Source: Nitrospirota bacterium
GTDB taxonomy: Bacteria; Nitrospirota; Thermodesulfovibrionia; UBA6902; JAJYJJ01
Length of the DNA stretch: 64,000 nt
Assembly: GCA_021789595.1 (NCBI GenBank)
Contig: JAJYJJ010000003.1
Location: forward strand, 1 to 64,000
Direction of reading: 5' to 3'
Shown: piece after piece, positions 1 to 8,860 of the stretch
How the letters are laid out: every line of letters starts with the position of its first letter
Numbering within the stretch: the stretch's first letter is position 1
Made by a program: the position numbers and the translations under genes
The notes under the pieces: model-generated
Seen by the model: only the letters and a program-made list of their open reading frames with translations
Database searches by the model: none
Told to the model about the DNA's origin: nothing

Positions 1-445
1 TGTTAGGGTCTATTAACCCGTTGTTCCTGAGGGCTATCCTCATCTGTTTTTTGTAAAAGGGGATGTCTGCTATATACTCCACAGGTTCGCTGTATATATC
101 ATGCCTGTATAGGTGCTCTCTAAAAGGCATCCCGCCGATCATGGTATATGACACAAGGTTGTGGACATTGCCTGCCTTTACCCTTTGATAAAACAGACCC
201 TGGGGCTCTATCATCATAACAGGCCCTTTTTGGCACAGTCCCTGGCAGCCTGTTTTTACAACCTCGATGTCTATCCCCCTTCTGGATGCCTCTTCATTAA
301 ATGCCCCTACAACCTTTTTCGAGCCTGAGGCCGTACAGGCCGTTCCACAGCAGACCCTGACCCTGAGCGCATCCTTTATAAAGAGTTCGTCCTTAAGCAG
401 TTCCCGTAGATTCTTTAAGTCTCCAACACCCCTTAGTTTTTCCAC
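1..445 (-). CDS. NuoF/HndC-like NADH-binding iron-sulfur flavoprotein subunit (partial, N-terminal part)
   Basis: Only the first ~148 codons lie in the window; the gene runs off the left edge. It starts at a GTG two bases past the stop of the NuoE-like gene, with GAGGGG just upstream. The N-terminus is a thioredoxin-like [2Fe-2S] domain (RVCCGTACTASGS, then TGCQGLCQKGP), followed by the IEPQGLFYQRV stretch seen in HndC/HydB-type 51 kDa subunits, which carry this extra domain before the FMN/NADH module. Paired with the NuoE-like protein it should form a soluble NAD(P)H-oxidising or bifurcating flavoprotein unit rather than complex I, because no other nuo genes are visible. The partner enzyme (hydrogenase, methylene-THF reductase or formate dehydrogenase) would lie beyond the edge. 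Family is confident; exact role is inferred. Confidence 0.85.
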   Translation of the reverse strand, partial: MEKLRGVGDLKNLRELLKDELFIKDALRVRVCCGTACTASGSKKVVGAFNEEASRRGIDIEVVKTGCQGLCQKGPVMMIEPQGLFYQRVKAGNVHNLVSYTMIGGMPFREHLYRHDIYSEPVEYIADIPFYKKQMRIALRNNGLIDPN

Positions 446-446
446 A

Positions 447-923
447 TTACCCCTCTTTTACTGCCCTTATGATTGCATCTATCTTTTTCATATCAACCTC
501 GCCGATGACCTCCTCGTTAACAACAGCCACAGGCGCAAGGCCGCAGCAGCCCACACAACCAACGGTCTCCAATGTCAGCGAAAGGTCGCCTGTTGTCTCA
601 CCATCATCTATGCCGAATTCATCTTTAATCGCATCAAGAACCTTCCCGGCTCCTCTTACATGACAGGCAGTACCTGTGCAGACCCTTACAACCTTCTTGC
701 CCCTCGGGGTAAGATAGAAATGTTTATAAAATGAGGCTGTGCTGTATACCTCGGATAGAGGAATCCCAAGCCTTTCAGATAGGGCATTTATTACCTCCTC
801 AGGTAGATAGTTATACTCCTGCTGGATCTTCTGAAACGCATGTATCAGCATTCCTTTTTTCTTTTGTGTATCTGTCAGAATGTCTCCAACCTTCCCTATC
901 CCAGCCTCTATATTTATATCCAT
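447..923 (-). CDS. NuoE-like [2Fe-2S] NAD(P)H dehydrogenase subunit
   Basis: A 158-residue thioredoxin-like ferredoxin of the NuoE/HndA/HydC family, the usual length. The four cluster ligands are visible as CTGTAC (about residues 82-87) and VGCVGCCGLAP (about residues 121-131); the N-terminal half is the helical NuoE region (LIHAFQKIQQEYNYLPEE). It transfers electrons between the flavin of the NuoF-like subunit and another redox partner. It lies 33 bp after cooS and directly before the NuoF-like gene, so CO dehydrogenase, acetyl-CoA synthase and this flavoprotein pair are probably co-transcribed. This suggests coupling of NADH and ferredoxin pools to the Wood-Ljungdahl pathway. Whether the pair bifurcates electrons cannot be told from the sequence. 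Confidence 0.9.
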   Translation of the reverse strand: MDINIEAGIGKVGDILTDTQKKKGMLIHAFQKIQQEYNYLPEEVINALSERLGIPLSEVYSTASFYKHFYLTPRGKKVVRVCTGTACHVRGAGKVLDAIKDEFGIDDGETTGDLSLTLETVGCVGCCGLAPVAVVNEEVIGEVDMKKIDAIIRAVKEG

Positions 924-956
924 CTAACTAACCTCCAGATTTGAAATTTTAAACCG

Positions 957-2948
957 CTAATATATCCCTATATGCGGTTTGGCTGATGCCTTCTCTATTT
1001 CCCTTCTTGCAGCCATGTCAAGGAGCACCCTTTCCGCACCGAACTTTCCAGGCTCATACTTTTTAAGCTTTAAGGCTGCCCTTGCCCTGTCAATATAGTC
1101 AAGGGCTAAAGCAAGCATCTTTTCAGGGTCGGGCTCAAAATGCATTGGCCCCTTGAACCTTTCCCACCATACCTCAGTCATTATCCTTGTTACTTCACTG
1201 CTTGCACCTATAGGTGATTCTCCTCCAAAGATCACAGGCACACCTGATGCAGCAAAATAACATCCAATAGCAATTGCCTTTTCAGACATCCATTCAGGTG
1301 CAATACCAACAGCAGGCATGCCGCCTATCTCATCAGATAGGCCACCCTCCTCTGCCATTGCACTTGCAATGGTCAGTATCCTTGAATTATCAACACATGC
1401 ACCAAGATGCAGTATTGGCGGAATGCCTATGGCCTCGCACACCTCCCTCAAACCAGGACCGGCGTTTTCCAATGCCATCTCTGGTGTCAGATAGCCTGCT
1501 GTTCCGCATGCAGCAGAGCCGCAGCCTGTGGAGACAATAAGCACATCGTTTTTTATCAATTCTGTGGCCAGAAATCTGTGTATGCCTGTTGACGGAACCC
1601 TTGGATTGTCACAGCCTGCAAGTCCGACAACCCCACGAATCCTTCCTGCCATAATTGCATCATTTAACGGCCTGAAGGATGCCCTCCACCTGCCGCCCTG
1701 CATGTATTCTATGTATTCATGGGAAAAGCCTGCGATTACAGGGAACTTGTCTGTAATATGGCTGCCCTCTGTTTTCCTGTTGGGGAAATTATCAATGGCG
1801 ATCTTCACTATCTCCCTTGCTATCTCCCTTGCCCTGTGCTCACCATACTCTATATGCATTGCACCAGGAATTTTTGCCTTCTCAGAGGTCGTTATAACCT
1901 TTGTGTGGAACTTCTTCGAAAGCTCAGTAATTGCAGGCATTATACACTGCACATCTACGGTAATTGCATCCACAAGCCCTGTCATTATGCCCAGCTCCTG
2001 ATTTGTAAAGCCTCCAGCAGTGGGTATCCCATGCCTCATAAGAACCTCATTTGCCGTGCAGCACATTCCGCCGAGGTTAATGCCATTTGCACCTTTTGAT
2101 TGTGCATAGGCAATCATCTCAGGCTCAGATGTTACATCCACTATTATCTCGGCGAGGGACGGCTCATGTCCGTGAACAACAAGGTTCACCTCGTCCTCTT
2201 TAAATATCCCAAAACTCGCCTCTGCCTTTACTGGCCGCGGCGTTCCAAAAAGGATATCAGTAATGTCTGTAGCTATCATGCAGCCTCCCCAGCCGTCAGC
2301 AAGGGCAGTTCTTAAGCCGTGGGTAAGGAGATGGTCAGGCTCATGGTCAACGCCAACAGATGTCCTGTGCATGGCCTCGGCAATCTCCCTGTCTATACCC
2401 CGTGGAGCAATACCCCACTTCTTCCATCTCTCCTGAGTCTTTTTTGGCGCCCTTCTAAGGTAGTAAATCTCACCCTTCTGCCTGCCGAAATCCTCTAAAA
2501 ACCTGAGTGCCACATCCCTTGCAACATCATTTACAGCTCTGCCTTCAAACTCGATATCGAGTATTCCCGCAACCCTGTAAAGTTTTCTCACATCGGTTAT
2601 CTTAAAGTCCTTTGCCTCACCATTGGCAACTGCAAGCAATGTAAATGCCATATCCCTTGCATGGTCGCTGTGGGCTGCGGTTCCTGCAGCTATCATTCTC
2701 ACCATGTTCCTTGCAGCAACCGTTGGAAGGGTTGCCCCACAAACACCCCTGGCCTCTTCCTCTGCGTTTCTGCCCACAAACCTGCATGGGCCCATATGGC
2801 ACACCTTGCAGCATGCACCCGATGCACCAATAGGACATGGTTTCAACCTCTCTGCCCTTTCAAAACATGTCTCTATCTTATGGGACTCACCCCACTCTAT
2901 TATCTTTTCCGCTGCCTCATTAGCACTCTTTATAATATGCTTATCCAT
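957..2948 (-). CDS. cooS: Carbon monoxide dehydrogenase catalytic subunit (CooS/AcsA)
   Basis: A 663-residue Ni-Fe-S CO dehydrogenase that interconverts CO2 and CO for acetyl-CoA synthase. B/D-cluster cysteines are seen near the N-terminus (KPCPIGASGACCKVC, then MGPCRF). The C-cluster ligands match known CooS proteins: the His of VVHGHEPS, then Cys in GGMCCTANE, VDVQCIMPA, GLAGCDNPR, STGCGSAACGTAG and HLGACVDNS. An ATG four codons upstream is possible, but GGAGG sits 6 bp before the MDKHIIK start, so the shorter form is chosen. The gene follows acsB after a ~93-bp spacer with a hexamer palindrome and precedes the NuoE-like gene. It is the monofunctional-length catalytic subunit that pairs with AcsB. 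Very secure. Confidence 0.97.
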   Translation of the reverse strand: MDKHIIKSANEAAEKIIEWGESHKIETCFERAERLKPCPIGASGACCKVCHMGPCRFVGRNAEEEARGVCGATLPTVAARNMVRMIAAGTAAHSDHARDMAFTLLAVANGEAKDFKITDVRKLYRVAGILDIEFEGRAVNDVARDVALRFLEDFGRQKGEIYYLRRAPKKTQERWKKWGIAPRGIDREIAEAMHRTSVGVDHEPDHLLTHGLRTALADGWGGCMIATDITDILFGTPRPVKAEASFGIFKEDEVNLVVHGHEPSLAEIIVDVTSEPEMIAYAQSKGANGINLGGMCCTANEVLMRHGIPTAGGFTNQELGIMTGLVDAITVDVQCIMPAITELSKKFHTKVITTSEKAKIPGAMHIEYGEHRAREIAREIVKIAIDNFPNRKTEGSHITDKFPVIAGFSHEYIEYMQGGRWRASFRPLNDAIMAGRIRGVVGLAGCDNPRVPSTGIHRFLATELIKNDVLIVSTGCGSAACGTAGYLTPEMALENAGPGLREVCEAIGIPPILHLGACVDNSRILTIASAMAEEGGLSDEIGGMPAVGIAPEWMSEKAIAIGCYFAASGVPVIFGGESPIGASSEVTRIMTEVWWERFKGPMHFEPDPEKMLALALDYIDRARAALKLKKYEPGKFGAERVLLDMAARREIEKASAKPHIGIY

Positions 2949-2968
2949 TTTTACCTCCATATTAGCAT

Positions 2969-3038
2969 CAGGTTGAGGTTAAGGTTGGAGTTAAGATTTT
3001 TTTATCTTAATCTTAACCTTAGCCTTGTCCTTAACCTG
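2969..3038. repeat. Hexamer-based imperfect palindrome between acsB and cooS
   Basis: Units such as GGTTGA, GGTTAA and GGTTGG run on one side, an A/T centre follows, and the complementary TTAATC, TTAACC, TTAGCC, TTAACC units run on the other. The two arms can pair into a long imperfect hairpin. It begins directly after the acsB stop codon. The same design occurs between qmoB and qmoC. It may act as an intercistronic mRNA stability or processing element; there is no T-run typical of a terminator. Confidence 0.8.
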
Positions 3039-3041
3039 TCT

Positions 3042-5240
3042 TTAAATCATCGGTTCCATCTCCAGCGCCGGATGACCGACCTGGGTGAGGTATTCCACAA
3101 GCTTCTCTGAATCCTCGCAGATCGCCTCATCAGCAATCTTATCGAGAAGATCTGCAACCCCTTCATCAGCAGCCCTCTGCTCAAATGCCTCTTTAAGACC
3201 TTCTTTCAGGTTCTTTGTCATCCATACGACCCTTTTTATGCCGCCATCACCAAAGAGAAATTTTTTACTTGTAATAAAGTTTCTTCCAATGCCCATAAAC
3301 CCAGGTGTCTGAGCCCCGCCTCCAACTGTCCCGGCTAAGGTGGAAAACTTCATCCCTATCGGCGTCATACCTGTATGCCCTCTGTTTACAATCATAACAC
3401 CGTTTGCCTCGGGTATAATCGCCAGGATACATTCGAAACACCCGCATGATGTCATGGGATTTTCCATAATTGTATAGAGATTAAGCGTCTCAACAGCGCC
3501 TCCAGAGGCCTTTTTAAGGTATTCATCAACCCCTGAATAACGGCCATATCTCGCATCTATCAGACCGACCTTTGCAACAGGCTGGTTTCCGCCTGTCGGG
3601 TCTATCTCGTATGCAGCCTTTCCATCAAGCCAGTTATATGCGCCGCACAGGCCGAGCCTCTCAGGCGTTATAACACATACATGGCTTGGTGCAAAAGACT
3701 GACAGAGGAGGCAGGAGTAAAATGTATCAACCGATTCATCGGTCATACTGCCAAGCCTCAGGTCCCTTTCCCTGTACGTATTCCGTGCCTCTTGCTGCAT
3801 TGCAAGGACATCCTTTTCATCAACATACAGGGTCACCTTGACCTTATCAACGATGGACTTGAACCTGTTATGTGTCATTGTATTATGGATTATACCTATG
3901 TGCTCAAGATTAAAACCTTCGTTGTAAGCGGCCTTGCTTATCCTCATCCAGACAATATCCCTCTGTCCCATATGCCAGACGCCCTGGGCCTCATTGATGT
4001 TGTGATGGAGTTTCCTCTCTATGACAGACTCGAAGTCCTTCTGCATCTTTCTGCCTGCAACATCAACAACTATGCCCAAAGGCATAACTCCGCCATTTTT
4101 AAACCGTTCAGCAATATCTGTCCCTACAATGGTGATCCTGCCGTCTTCAACTTCATCGAACTCCTTCATCCTGACCCATTCAAATGCAGGGGACCGCTGG
4201 CCGCCAAACTCTACAAATGTATCCTCCTTCCTTATCCTCTCGCCCTCGAAGGCAGGCCCATATACAACAGGGATCGGCGGCTTTTCCACTGTAATCTTAA
4301 GCCCCCTCACCTCGATAGCCTTTTGCACCATCTTGCTGTGATCAAGCTCCCTGTCGACCTCCTCGTATGTGCATACCCCTGTAGGATGGATGACAGGCTG
4401 CATTGTATCGCATATGGCCGGATACCCCATGTTTATAGCCCCGGCGCCTGTTGACCACTTTATATCATCAAGTTCGCCGAGTACCATGGCAAAGGCAAAA
4501 ACCCTGTCCTTTGTATATTTAAGCTGTTTTTTATAGTCTCCCGGTTTGACATTCCCAAAGATGAGTGCTGCCCTTATAGACCAATCCAGGGCATAGATTG
4601 TATGTTCCGTATCAGGGCCGAGAGGAACTATCCTCGTGTCCCATCCAAGCTCAATGCCTTTCCTCTGAAGCTGTCTTGTAACGCTGTCGCCATTGGATTG
4701 GCCAGAAAGAAATATGAGGATGTTCTTCTCCTGAAGCTCCCTTATTATATTCACGGCAGTATCCTCATCAGGCGCAGCGCCAATGACAGCGGCAAATCCA
4801 GGCATAGTGCCGTCCACAAGCTGGATGCCCAGATTTCGCTGTATGGTATCTGTTATAAAACCGTTATAAACAAGCCCTGTATCGGGATCCTTATATGGCT
4901 CAAGCCCGTATATATAGCGTAGCGACATGATTATCTCCTCTGCAAAGAGGGTTGCCATTCCCGAGTCCAATGCCTCGCCCAGATATGGCTTATACAGACT
5001 TTCTGCAGGCTCCTCATGCAGCAATTCCTTGGCAAACCCCAATGCCACCTTCATGTCACCAAGATTTTTTACCGCAAAACCTGTCATTGCATATACCATA
5101 GGAAGAAAGTATGCGGTATCAGGAAACTCAAAGCTAAAATCCTTGCCTTTTTCTGTTATAGCCCTGTTGAGCATCTCATCTGTCTCTGCAACGATCCTGT
5201 GAGACGCCCTTATAGCCGCCGATGCAATATATTTAGACAC
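3042..5240 (-). CDS. acsB: CO-methylating acetyl-CoA synthase (CODH/ACS alpha/AcsB)
   Basis: A 732-residue acetyl-CoA synthase, almost the length of the Moorella enzyme. It joins CO, a methyl group from the corrinoid protein, and CoA. The A-cluster ligands are present: FYSCLLCQSFAPSHVC and ERLGLCGAYNW (about residues 507-535) and the SCGCFEC motif near residue 599. The N-terminal CODH-contacting domain is present at full length, so this is the bacterial AcsB type and not the shorter archaeal CdhC. It is first in its operon, ahead of cooS. The corrinoid protein genes (acsC, acsD) and methyltransferase are not adjacent, while the CooC-like maturation ATPase lies at 43.7 kb. Two TTGACT-type promoter elements lie upstream. 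Confidence 0.97.
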   Translation of the reverse strand: MSKYIASAAIRASHRIVAETDEMLNRAITEKGKDFSFEFPDTAYFLPMVYAMTGFAVKNLGDMKVALGFAKELLHEEPAESLYKPYLGEALDSGMATLFAEEIIMSLRYIYGLEPYKDPDTGLVYNGFITDTIQRNLGIQLVDGTMPGFAAVIGAAPDEDTAVNIIRELQEKNILIFLSGQSNGDSVTRQLQRKGIELGWDTRIVPLGPDTEHTIYALDWSIRAALIFGNVKPGDYKKQLKYTKDRVFAFAMVLGELDDIKWSTGAGAINMGYPAICDTMQPVIHPTGVCTYEEVDRELDHSKMVQKAIEVRGLKITVEKPPIPVVYGPAFEGERIRKEDTFVEFGGQRSPAFEWVRMKEFDEVEDGRITIVGTDIAERFKNGGVMPLGIVVDVAGRKMQKDFESVIERKLHHNINEAQGVWHMGQRDIVWMRISKAAYNEGFNLEHIGIIHNTMTHNRFKSIVDKVKVTLYVDEKDVLAMQQEARNTYRERDLRLGSMTDESVDTFYSCLLCQSFAPSHVCVITPERLGLCGAYNWLDGKAAYEIDPTGGNQPVAKVGLIDARYGRYSGVDEYLKKASGGAVETLNLYTIMENPMTSCGCFECILAIIPEANGVMIVNRGHTGMTPIGMKFSTLAGTVGGGAQTPGFMGIGRNFITSKKFLFGDGGIKRVVWMTKNLKEGLKEAFEQRAADEGVADLLDKIADEAICEDSEKLVEYLTQVGHPALEMEPMI

Positions 5241-5272
5241 ATCTACCTCCCTTGAGGAATCTTTAGGATATT

Positions 5273-5299
5273 TTTATAGTTTTTACTATATAAAGTCAA
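5273..5299 (-). promoter_or_regulatory. Proximal promoter-like element of the acsB operon
   Basis: On the minus strand TTGACT (5294-5299) is followed 15 bp later by TATAAA (5273-5278), or by TAAAAA at the standard 17 bp. It lies ~35-60 bp before the acsB start. A small inverted repeat (TATAGT/ACTATA) lies between the hexamers and could be a regulator site. Prediction only. Confidence 0.5.
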
Positions 5300-5406
5300 G
5301 AAATTTTTCACCTTCATATTCAGCCGCACTGTTACTGTCCTCTTCTAATCAAGGCATTCTGATTAAAGATATAACCATTAGAGCCTGCAATAAGAGGTAA
5401 TGTTAT

Positions 5407-5435
5407 TTATAAGCTTTTTTTATAGTTAAAGTCAA
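5407..5435 (-). promoter_or_regulatory. Distal promoter-like element upstream of acsB
   Basis: TTGACT (5430-5435) and TTATAA (5407-5412) on the minus strand are separated by exactly 17 bp. The sequence around the -35 hexamer (AAATTCCTTGACTTTA) nearly repeats that of the proximal element (AAATTTCTTGACTTTA), so the two look like a duplicated promoter. In the 363-bp gene-free stretch 5241-5603 I see only these two elements and the cspA terminator. Confidence 0.55.
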
Positions 5436-5550
5436 GGAATTTGGCTATTTATAAATTTTATTGAATTATTTGTATCACAAATCCACGATTCGTGAAGAAG
5501 CCGACGCAACAAGAAATGCAGGATTAACCACAAGAGCGGAAGGCAGATTT

Positions 5551-5586
5551 AAAAATGCCCCATGACGATAAATCGTCATGGGGCAT
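5551..5586 (-). terminator. Rho-independent terminator of cspA
   Basis: A perfect 15-bp stem (arms 5555-5569 and 5572-5586, ATGCCCCATGACGAT and its complement) is followed on the minus strand by a run of T (complement of 5551-5555). It lies 18 bp after the cspA stop. Confidence 0.92.
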
Positions 5587-5603
5587 TGATGTCTCTGTTT
5601 ATA

Positions 5604-5810
5604 CTATTGAATCTTTACCACATTGGAGGCCTTTGGCCCCTTTTCTCCATCAACCACTTCAAATTCAACCTTCTGCCCTTCAGCAAGGGTCTTATATCCA
5701 TCCCCTTTTATTGCTGAGTAGTGGACAAAAACATCAGGTCCATTTTCCTGCTGGATAAATCCATAACCCTTTGATTCATTAAACCATTTCACTGTACCCA
5801 TAAAACCCAT
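5604..5810 (-). CDS. cspA: Cold-shock domain protein (CspA family)
   Basis: A 68-residue single cold-shock domain with both RNA-binding motifs: KGYGFIQQ (RNP1-type) and DVFVHYSAI (RNP2-type), after the typical [11 protein letters not shown] opening. It binds single-stranded RNA/DNA and melts mRNA structure. The first ATG is preferred because AGGAGG lies 11 bp upstream; a second in-frame ATG follows three codons later. It is monocistronic, with a strong sigma-70-type promoter about 110 bp upstream giving a ~100-nt leader, and a strong terminator behind. Such long leaders are typical of cold-regulated csp genes, but whether this copy is cold-induced is unknown. Confidence 0.95.
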   Translation of the reverse strand: MGFMGTVKWFNESKGYGFIQQENGPDVFVHYSAIKGDGYKTLAEGQKVEFEVVDGEKGPKASNVVKIQ

Positions 5811-5918
5811 ACTTCTTAAAACCTCCTTCTGTCTTAGGCCATATCAAGACCTAATCTGATTACATTAAATCCCAGATAAACAGGGATGCCATTGGTATCG
5901 GCTACCAAGACATAACAT

Positions 5919-5947
5919 TTTATAGCACGATGGCGATTCCATGTCAA
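5919..5947 (-). promoter_or_regulatory. Sigma-70-type promoter of cspA
   Basis: On the minus strand TTGACA (5942-5947) and TATAAA (5919-5924) are spaced by exactly 17 bp. The inferred start of transcription near 5912 leaves a leader of about 100 nt before the cspA ATG. The 5811-6142 stretch otherwise holds only the groEL terminator; a 63-codon open frame at 5865-6056 lies across this promoter and has no recognisable product. Confidence 0.8.
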
Positions 5948-6071
5948 GAGCAAATCCAAAGCTGAAATTCAAAGCTGATTGAGGTTGTTTGACAGCGAAT
6001 AAGTAACCTCTCTGGTAAAATCCGTTGGGAACATCTTTAACAACGGTGACCTTCAACCTTTACAGCAGAAT

Positions 6072-6104
6072 AAAAAAGAGGGCCGGTAATTCTGCTGGCC
6101 CTCT
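6072..6104 (-). terminator. Rho-independent terminator of groESL
   Basis: Stem AGAGGGCC/GGCCCTCT (arms 6077-6084 and 6097-6104) with a 12-nt loop, followed on the minus strand by TTTTTT (complement of 6072-6077). It lies ~40 bp after the groEL stop. Confidence 0.9.
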
Positions 6105-6142
6105 TAGATATTTAGATATTAGATAGATGTGATTTTTCGAAA

Positions 6143-7771
6143 TTAATACATACCCTCCATGCCGCCGCCAGGCATCTTCGGCATCTCTGACTTTTCCTCA
6201 GGGATGTCCGTAATCATAACCGCTGTTGTGAGCATAAGGGCTGCAACAGATGCTGCATTCTGAAGGGCATATCTTGTGACCTTTGTTGGGTCTATGATAC
6301 CCGCCTTCATCATGTCGACATATTCCTCAGCATTTGCATCAAAGCCAAAGTTTATGTTCTTATCACCCTTTACCTTCTCAACAATAATAGCGCCCTCAAG
6401 CCCTGCATTATTTATTATCTGCCTGATAGGCTCTTCAAGCGCCCTTTTAACTATATCAACGCCAATGGACTGGTCGCCTTCAAGCTTCAGTTTGCTAAGG
6501 GCGGTAGCTGCCCTCAGGAGCGCAACACCGCCACCAGGCACAATGCCTTCCTCCACAGCAGCCCTTGTAGCATGAAGTGCATCCTCAACCCTTGCCTTCT
6601 TCTCCTTCATCTCGGTCTCGGTTGCAGCGCCGACATTTATTACTGCAACGCCGCCAACTATCTTTGCAAGTCTCTCCTGAAGCTTCTCCCTGTCATAATC
6701 TGATGTCGTTTCCTCTATCTGTGCCTTTATCTGCTTCACCCTGCCCTGTATCTTTGCATGGTCGCCAGCGCCCTCAACAATAGTAGTATTCTCCTTTTCA
6801 ACAGTTATCTTCTTTGCCCTTCCAAGGTCAGAGAGCTTTACATTCTCAAGCTTTATTCCAAGGTCCTCAGAGATCATCTGGCCGCCTGTGAGGACAGCTA
6901 TATCCTCAAGCATGGCCTTTCTCCTTTCACCAAAGCCAGGCGCCTTAACAGAGCATACCTGGAGGGTTCCGCGGAGTTTATTAACAACAAGGGTTGCAAG
7001 CGCCTCGCCCTCAACCTCCTCTGCAATAATCAGCAGCGGTCTGCCCATCTTCGCTATCTGCTCGAGGATAGGAAGGAGGTCTTTCATGGAGCTTATCTTC
7101 TTTTCATTGATCAGGATAAAGGCGTCTTCAAGCACGCACTCCATCCTTTCAGGGTCGGTGATAAAGTATGGAGAGATGTAGCCCCTGTCAAACTGCATAC
7201 CCTCTACAACATCAAGGGTAGTAGCCATGCTCTTGGCCTCCTCCACAGTTATTACCCCATCTTTTCCAACCTTATCCATTGCCTCGGCAATAAGTTCGCC
7301 TACAGAAGCATCATTATTTGCAGATATTGTCCCGACCTGGGCAATCTCTTTCTTGTCCGATACCATCTTGCTCAGCTTTTTTAATTCATCAACAACCACG
7401 CTAACTGCCTGTTCAATACCCCTCTTCAGCTCCATAGGGTTTGCCCCGGCAGCCACATTCTTCATCCCTTCCTTGTAGATGGCGTGTGCAAGCACAGTTG
7501 CGGTTGTTGTCCCATCGCCTGCAACATCAGATGTCTTTGATGCAACCTCTCTTACAAGCTGGGCACCCATGTTCTCATAATGGTCTTTAAGCTCGATCTC
7601 CTTTGCCACAGTCACCCCATCTTTTGTTATAGTCGGGGCGCCATATTTTTTGTCGATAATAACATTCCTTCCTTGTGGTCCAAGGGTTGCCTTGACCGCA
7701 TCAGTCAGCATGGCAACCCCTTTAAGGATTGCATTCCTTGCTGCCTCGTCGAAAAGTAACTGTTTTGCCAT
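6143..7771 (-). CDS. groEL: Chaperonin GroEL (Hsp60)
   Basis: A 542-residue group I chaperonin subunit that forms the double-ring folding chamber with GroES as lid. Recognisable are [16 protein letters not shown] near the N-terminus, the ATP-site motif [12 protein letters not shown] (about residues 85-96) and the flexible glycine/methionine-rich tail ending PGGGMEGMY. Length is normal. It follows groES by 10 bp in a two-gene operon controlled by a CIRCE operator, and a strong terminator follows. Nothing unusual was seen. Confidence 0.98.
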   Translation of the reverse strand: MAKQLLFDEAARNAILKGVAMLTDAVKATLGPQGRNVIIDKKYGAPTITKDGVTVAKEIELKDHYENMGAQLVREVASKTSDVAGDGTTTATVLAHAIYKEGMKNVAAGANPMELKRGIEQAVSVVVDELKKLSKMVSDKKEIAQVGTISANNDASVGELIAEAMDKVGKDGVITVEEAKSMATTLDVVEGMQFDRGYISPYFITDPERMECVLEDAFILINEKKISSMKDLLPILEQIAKMGRPLLIIAEEVEGEALATLVVNKLRGTLQVCSVKAPGFGERRKAMLEDIAVLTGGQMISEDLGIKLENVKLSDLGRAKKITVEKENTTIVEGAGDHAKIQGRVKQIKAQIEETTSDYDREKLQERLAKIVGGVAVINVGAATETEMKEKKARVEDALHATRAAVEEGIVPGGGVALLRAATALSKLKLEGDQSIGVDIVKRALEEPIRQIINNAGLEGAIIVEKVKGDKNINFGFDANAEEYVDMMKAGIIDPTKVTRYALQNAASVAALMLTTAVMITDIPEEKSEMPKMPGGGMEGMY

Positions 7772-7781
7772 ATCTCCCTCC

Positions 7782-8072
7782 TTATCCTTCTACGATCCCT
7801 AAGATGTCTTCTTCCTTGATTATAAGATAATCCACACCATCGATATTGATCTTTGAACCAGAATACTTGTCAAAAAGAACAATATCACCCTTTTTAACCT
7901 CTATTGGCTGCAGTTTGCCGTCATCGGTAACCCTGCCGCTGCCTACAGCAATAACCTCGCCCTTTTGAGGTTTCTCCTTTGCTGCATCCGGTATAAAAAG
8001 ACCACCGGCTGTCTTTTCTGGTTCCTCAGAATATTTCACCAATACCCTGTCTTTAAGTGGTTTGAACTTCAT
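7782..8072 (-). CDS. groES: Co-chaperonin GroES
   Basis: A 96-residue Hsp10 with the standard opening ([13 protein letters not shown]), the mobile-loop region ([20 protein letters not shown]) and the C-terminal [20 protein letters not shown]. It caps GroEL. It is the first gene of the groESL operon; the upstream CIRCE element indicates repression by HrcA. hrcA itself is not in the window. Confidence 0.98.
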   Translation of the reverse strand: MKFKPLKDRVLVKYSEEPEKTAGGLFIPDAAKEKPQKGEVIAVGSGRVTDDGKLQPIEVKKGDIVLFDKYSGSKINIDGVDYLIIKEEDILGIVEG

Positions 8073-8113
8073 ATTCCTCTCTCCTTTCTTTTAAAGATTA
8101 AGATTCGAGTTTA

Positions 8114-8140
8114 TTAGCACTCACCTGCTGCGAGTGCTAA
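8114..8140. promoter_or_regulatory. CIRCE operator (HrcA binding site)
   Basis: TTAGCACTC, nine bases, GAGTGCTAA: a perfect match to the CIRCE consensus, ~40 bp before groES. HrcA binding here represses groESL in the absence of heat stress. The corresponding groES promoter on the minus strand is less clear; a TATTAT-like -10 lies directly beside the operator. Confidence 0.96.
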
Positions 8141-8150
8141 TATAATAGAC

Positions 8151-8179
8151 TTGACACTTTTGTGGCAAGGCGTTATATA
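8151..8179 (+). promoter_or_regulatory. Divergent plus-strand promoter beside CIRCE
   Basis: TTGACA (8151-8156) and TATATA (8174-8179) are spaced by exactly 17 bp and point to the DsrE-like gene, leaving a leader of about 165 nt. The -35 hexamer is only 10 bp from the CIRCE operator, so HrcA bound there could also affect this promoter. Confidence 0.7.
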
Positions 8180-8350
8180 ACCGAATTTTGGCGTTTATAG
8201 AAGATTTAGAGCATCTATCGCCATTTATTAGAAATTATCTCAAAAGAGTATGGATATCTGCGAAAAGTGGATTCATCGTTTGACTTTGAGTGCAATAAGG
8301 AGTTAAGCTGGAGTTATATACTATTTATACTATATTCAAGGAGGTTTCTG

Positions 8351-8710
8351 ATGGAACGATTAAAGGTGCTATTTCATGTAAATGAGCCTGAGCGGATAAA
8401 GGTTGCAATGGGTAACATAACCAACCTGATAAAGGATGTCTCGCCAGAGATGGCGGATATAGAGCTTGTTATCAACGGTGCAGCCATAAATGTTTACAGC
8501 AACAATGAAATAGTAGAAACGATGAAGGCCCTGAACAGTAAGGGTGTAAAATTCATGGCATGCAGAAATTCTCTGAGGATGCTATGCGAGAACAATCCTG
8601 TATGCATGTTAAATGAGGATACGCTTCCAGTCTTTGTTGAGGTTGTGCCTGCCGGTGTTACAGAGATAGCCAAAAAACAGGCTGAGGGTTACGCCTACAT
8701 CAAGCCTTAA
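8351..8710 (+). CDS. DsrE/DsrF-like family protein
   Basis: A 119-residue protein of the DsrE-like fold (ERLKVLFHVNEPERIKVAMGNITNL, then ADIELVINGAAINVY). Members include sulfur-relay proteins and many uncharacterised small proteins. The start at 8351 is set by AAGGAGG 7 bp upstream; a longer frame from 8267 has no ribosome site. Cysteines occur in FMACRNSLRMLCENNPVCML, in the region where sulfur-carrier DsrE-like proteins keep their active cysteine, but the family is too varied to assign sulfurtransfer. It stands alone downstream of a divergent promoter beside the groESL operator. A sulfur role is attractive in a sulfate reducer but unproven. Confidence 0.8.
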   Translation: MERLKVLFHVNEPERIKVAMGNITNLIKDVSPEMADIELVINGAAINVYSNNEIVETMKALNSKGVKFMACRNSLRMLCENNPVCMLNEDTLPVFVEVVPAGVTEIAKKQAEGYAYIKP

Positions 8711-8860
8711 ATCTTTACTCCTCGGCGTTATGAAGGGGCGTAAATTCAGAAGGGATTTTTTGACAACAAACCTTTATATATTTTAATATACATGATGCTG
8801 ACATTTAATTTCGCTCTATACAGAACAGAATGGTTAATCGCTATAAACTGAGGTGAAACA

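Noticed and set aside
5865-6056. 63-codon minus-strand open frame upstream of cspA
   Set aside because: It lies across the cspA promoter and leader and has no protein-like motif or ribosome site.
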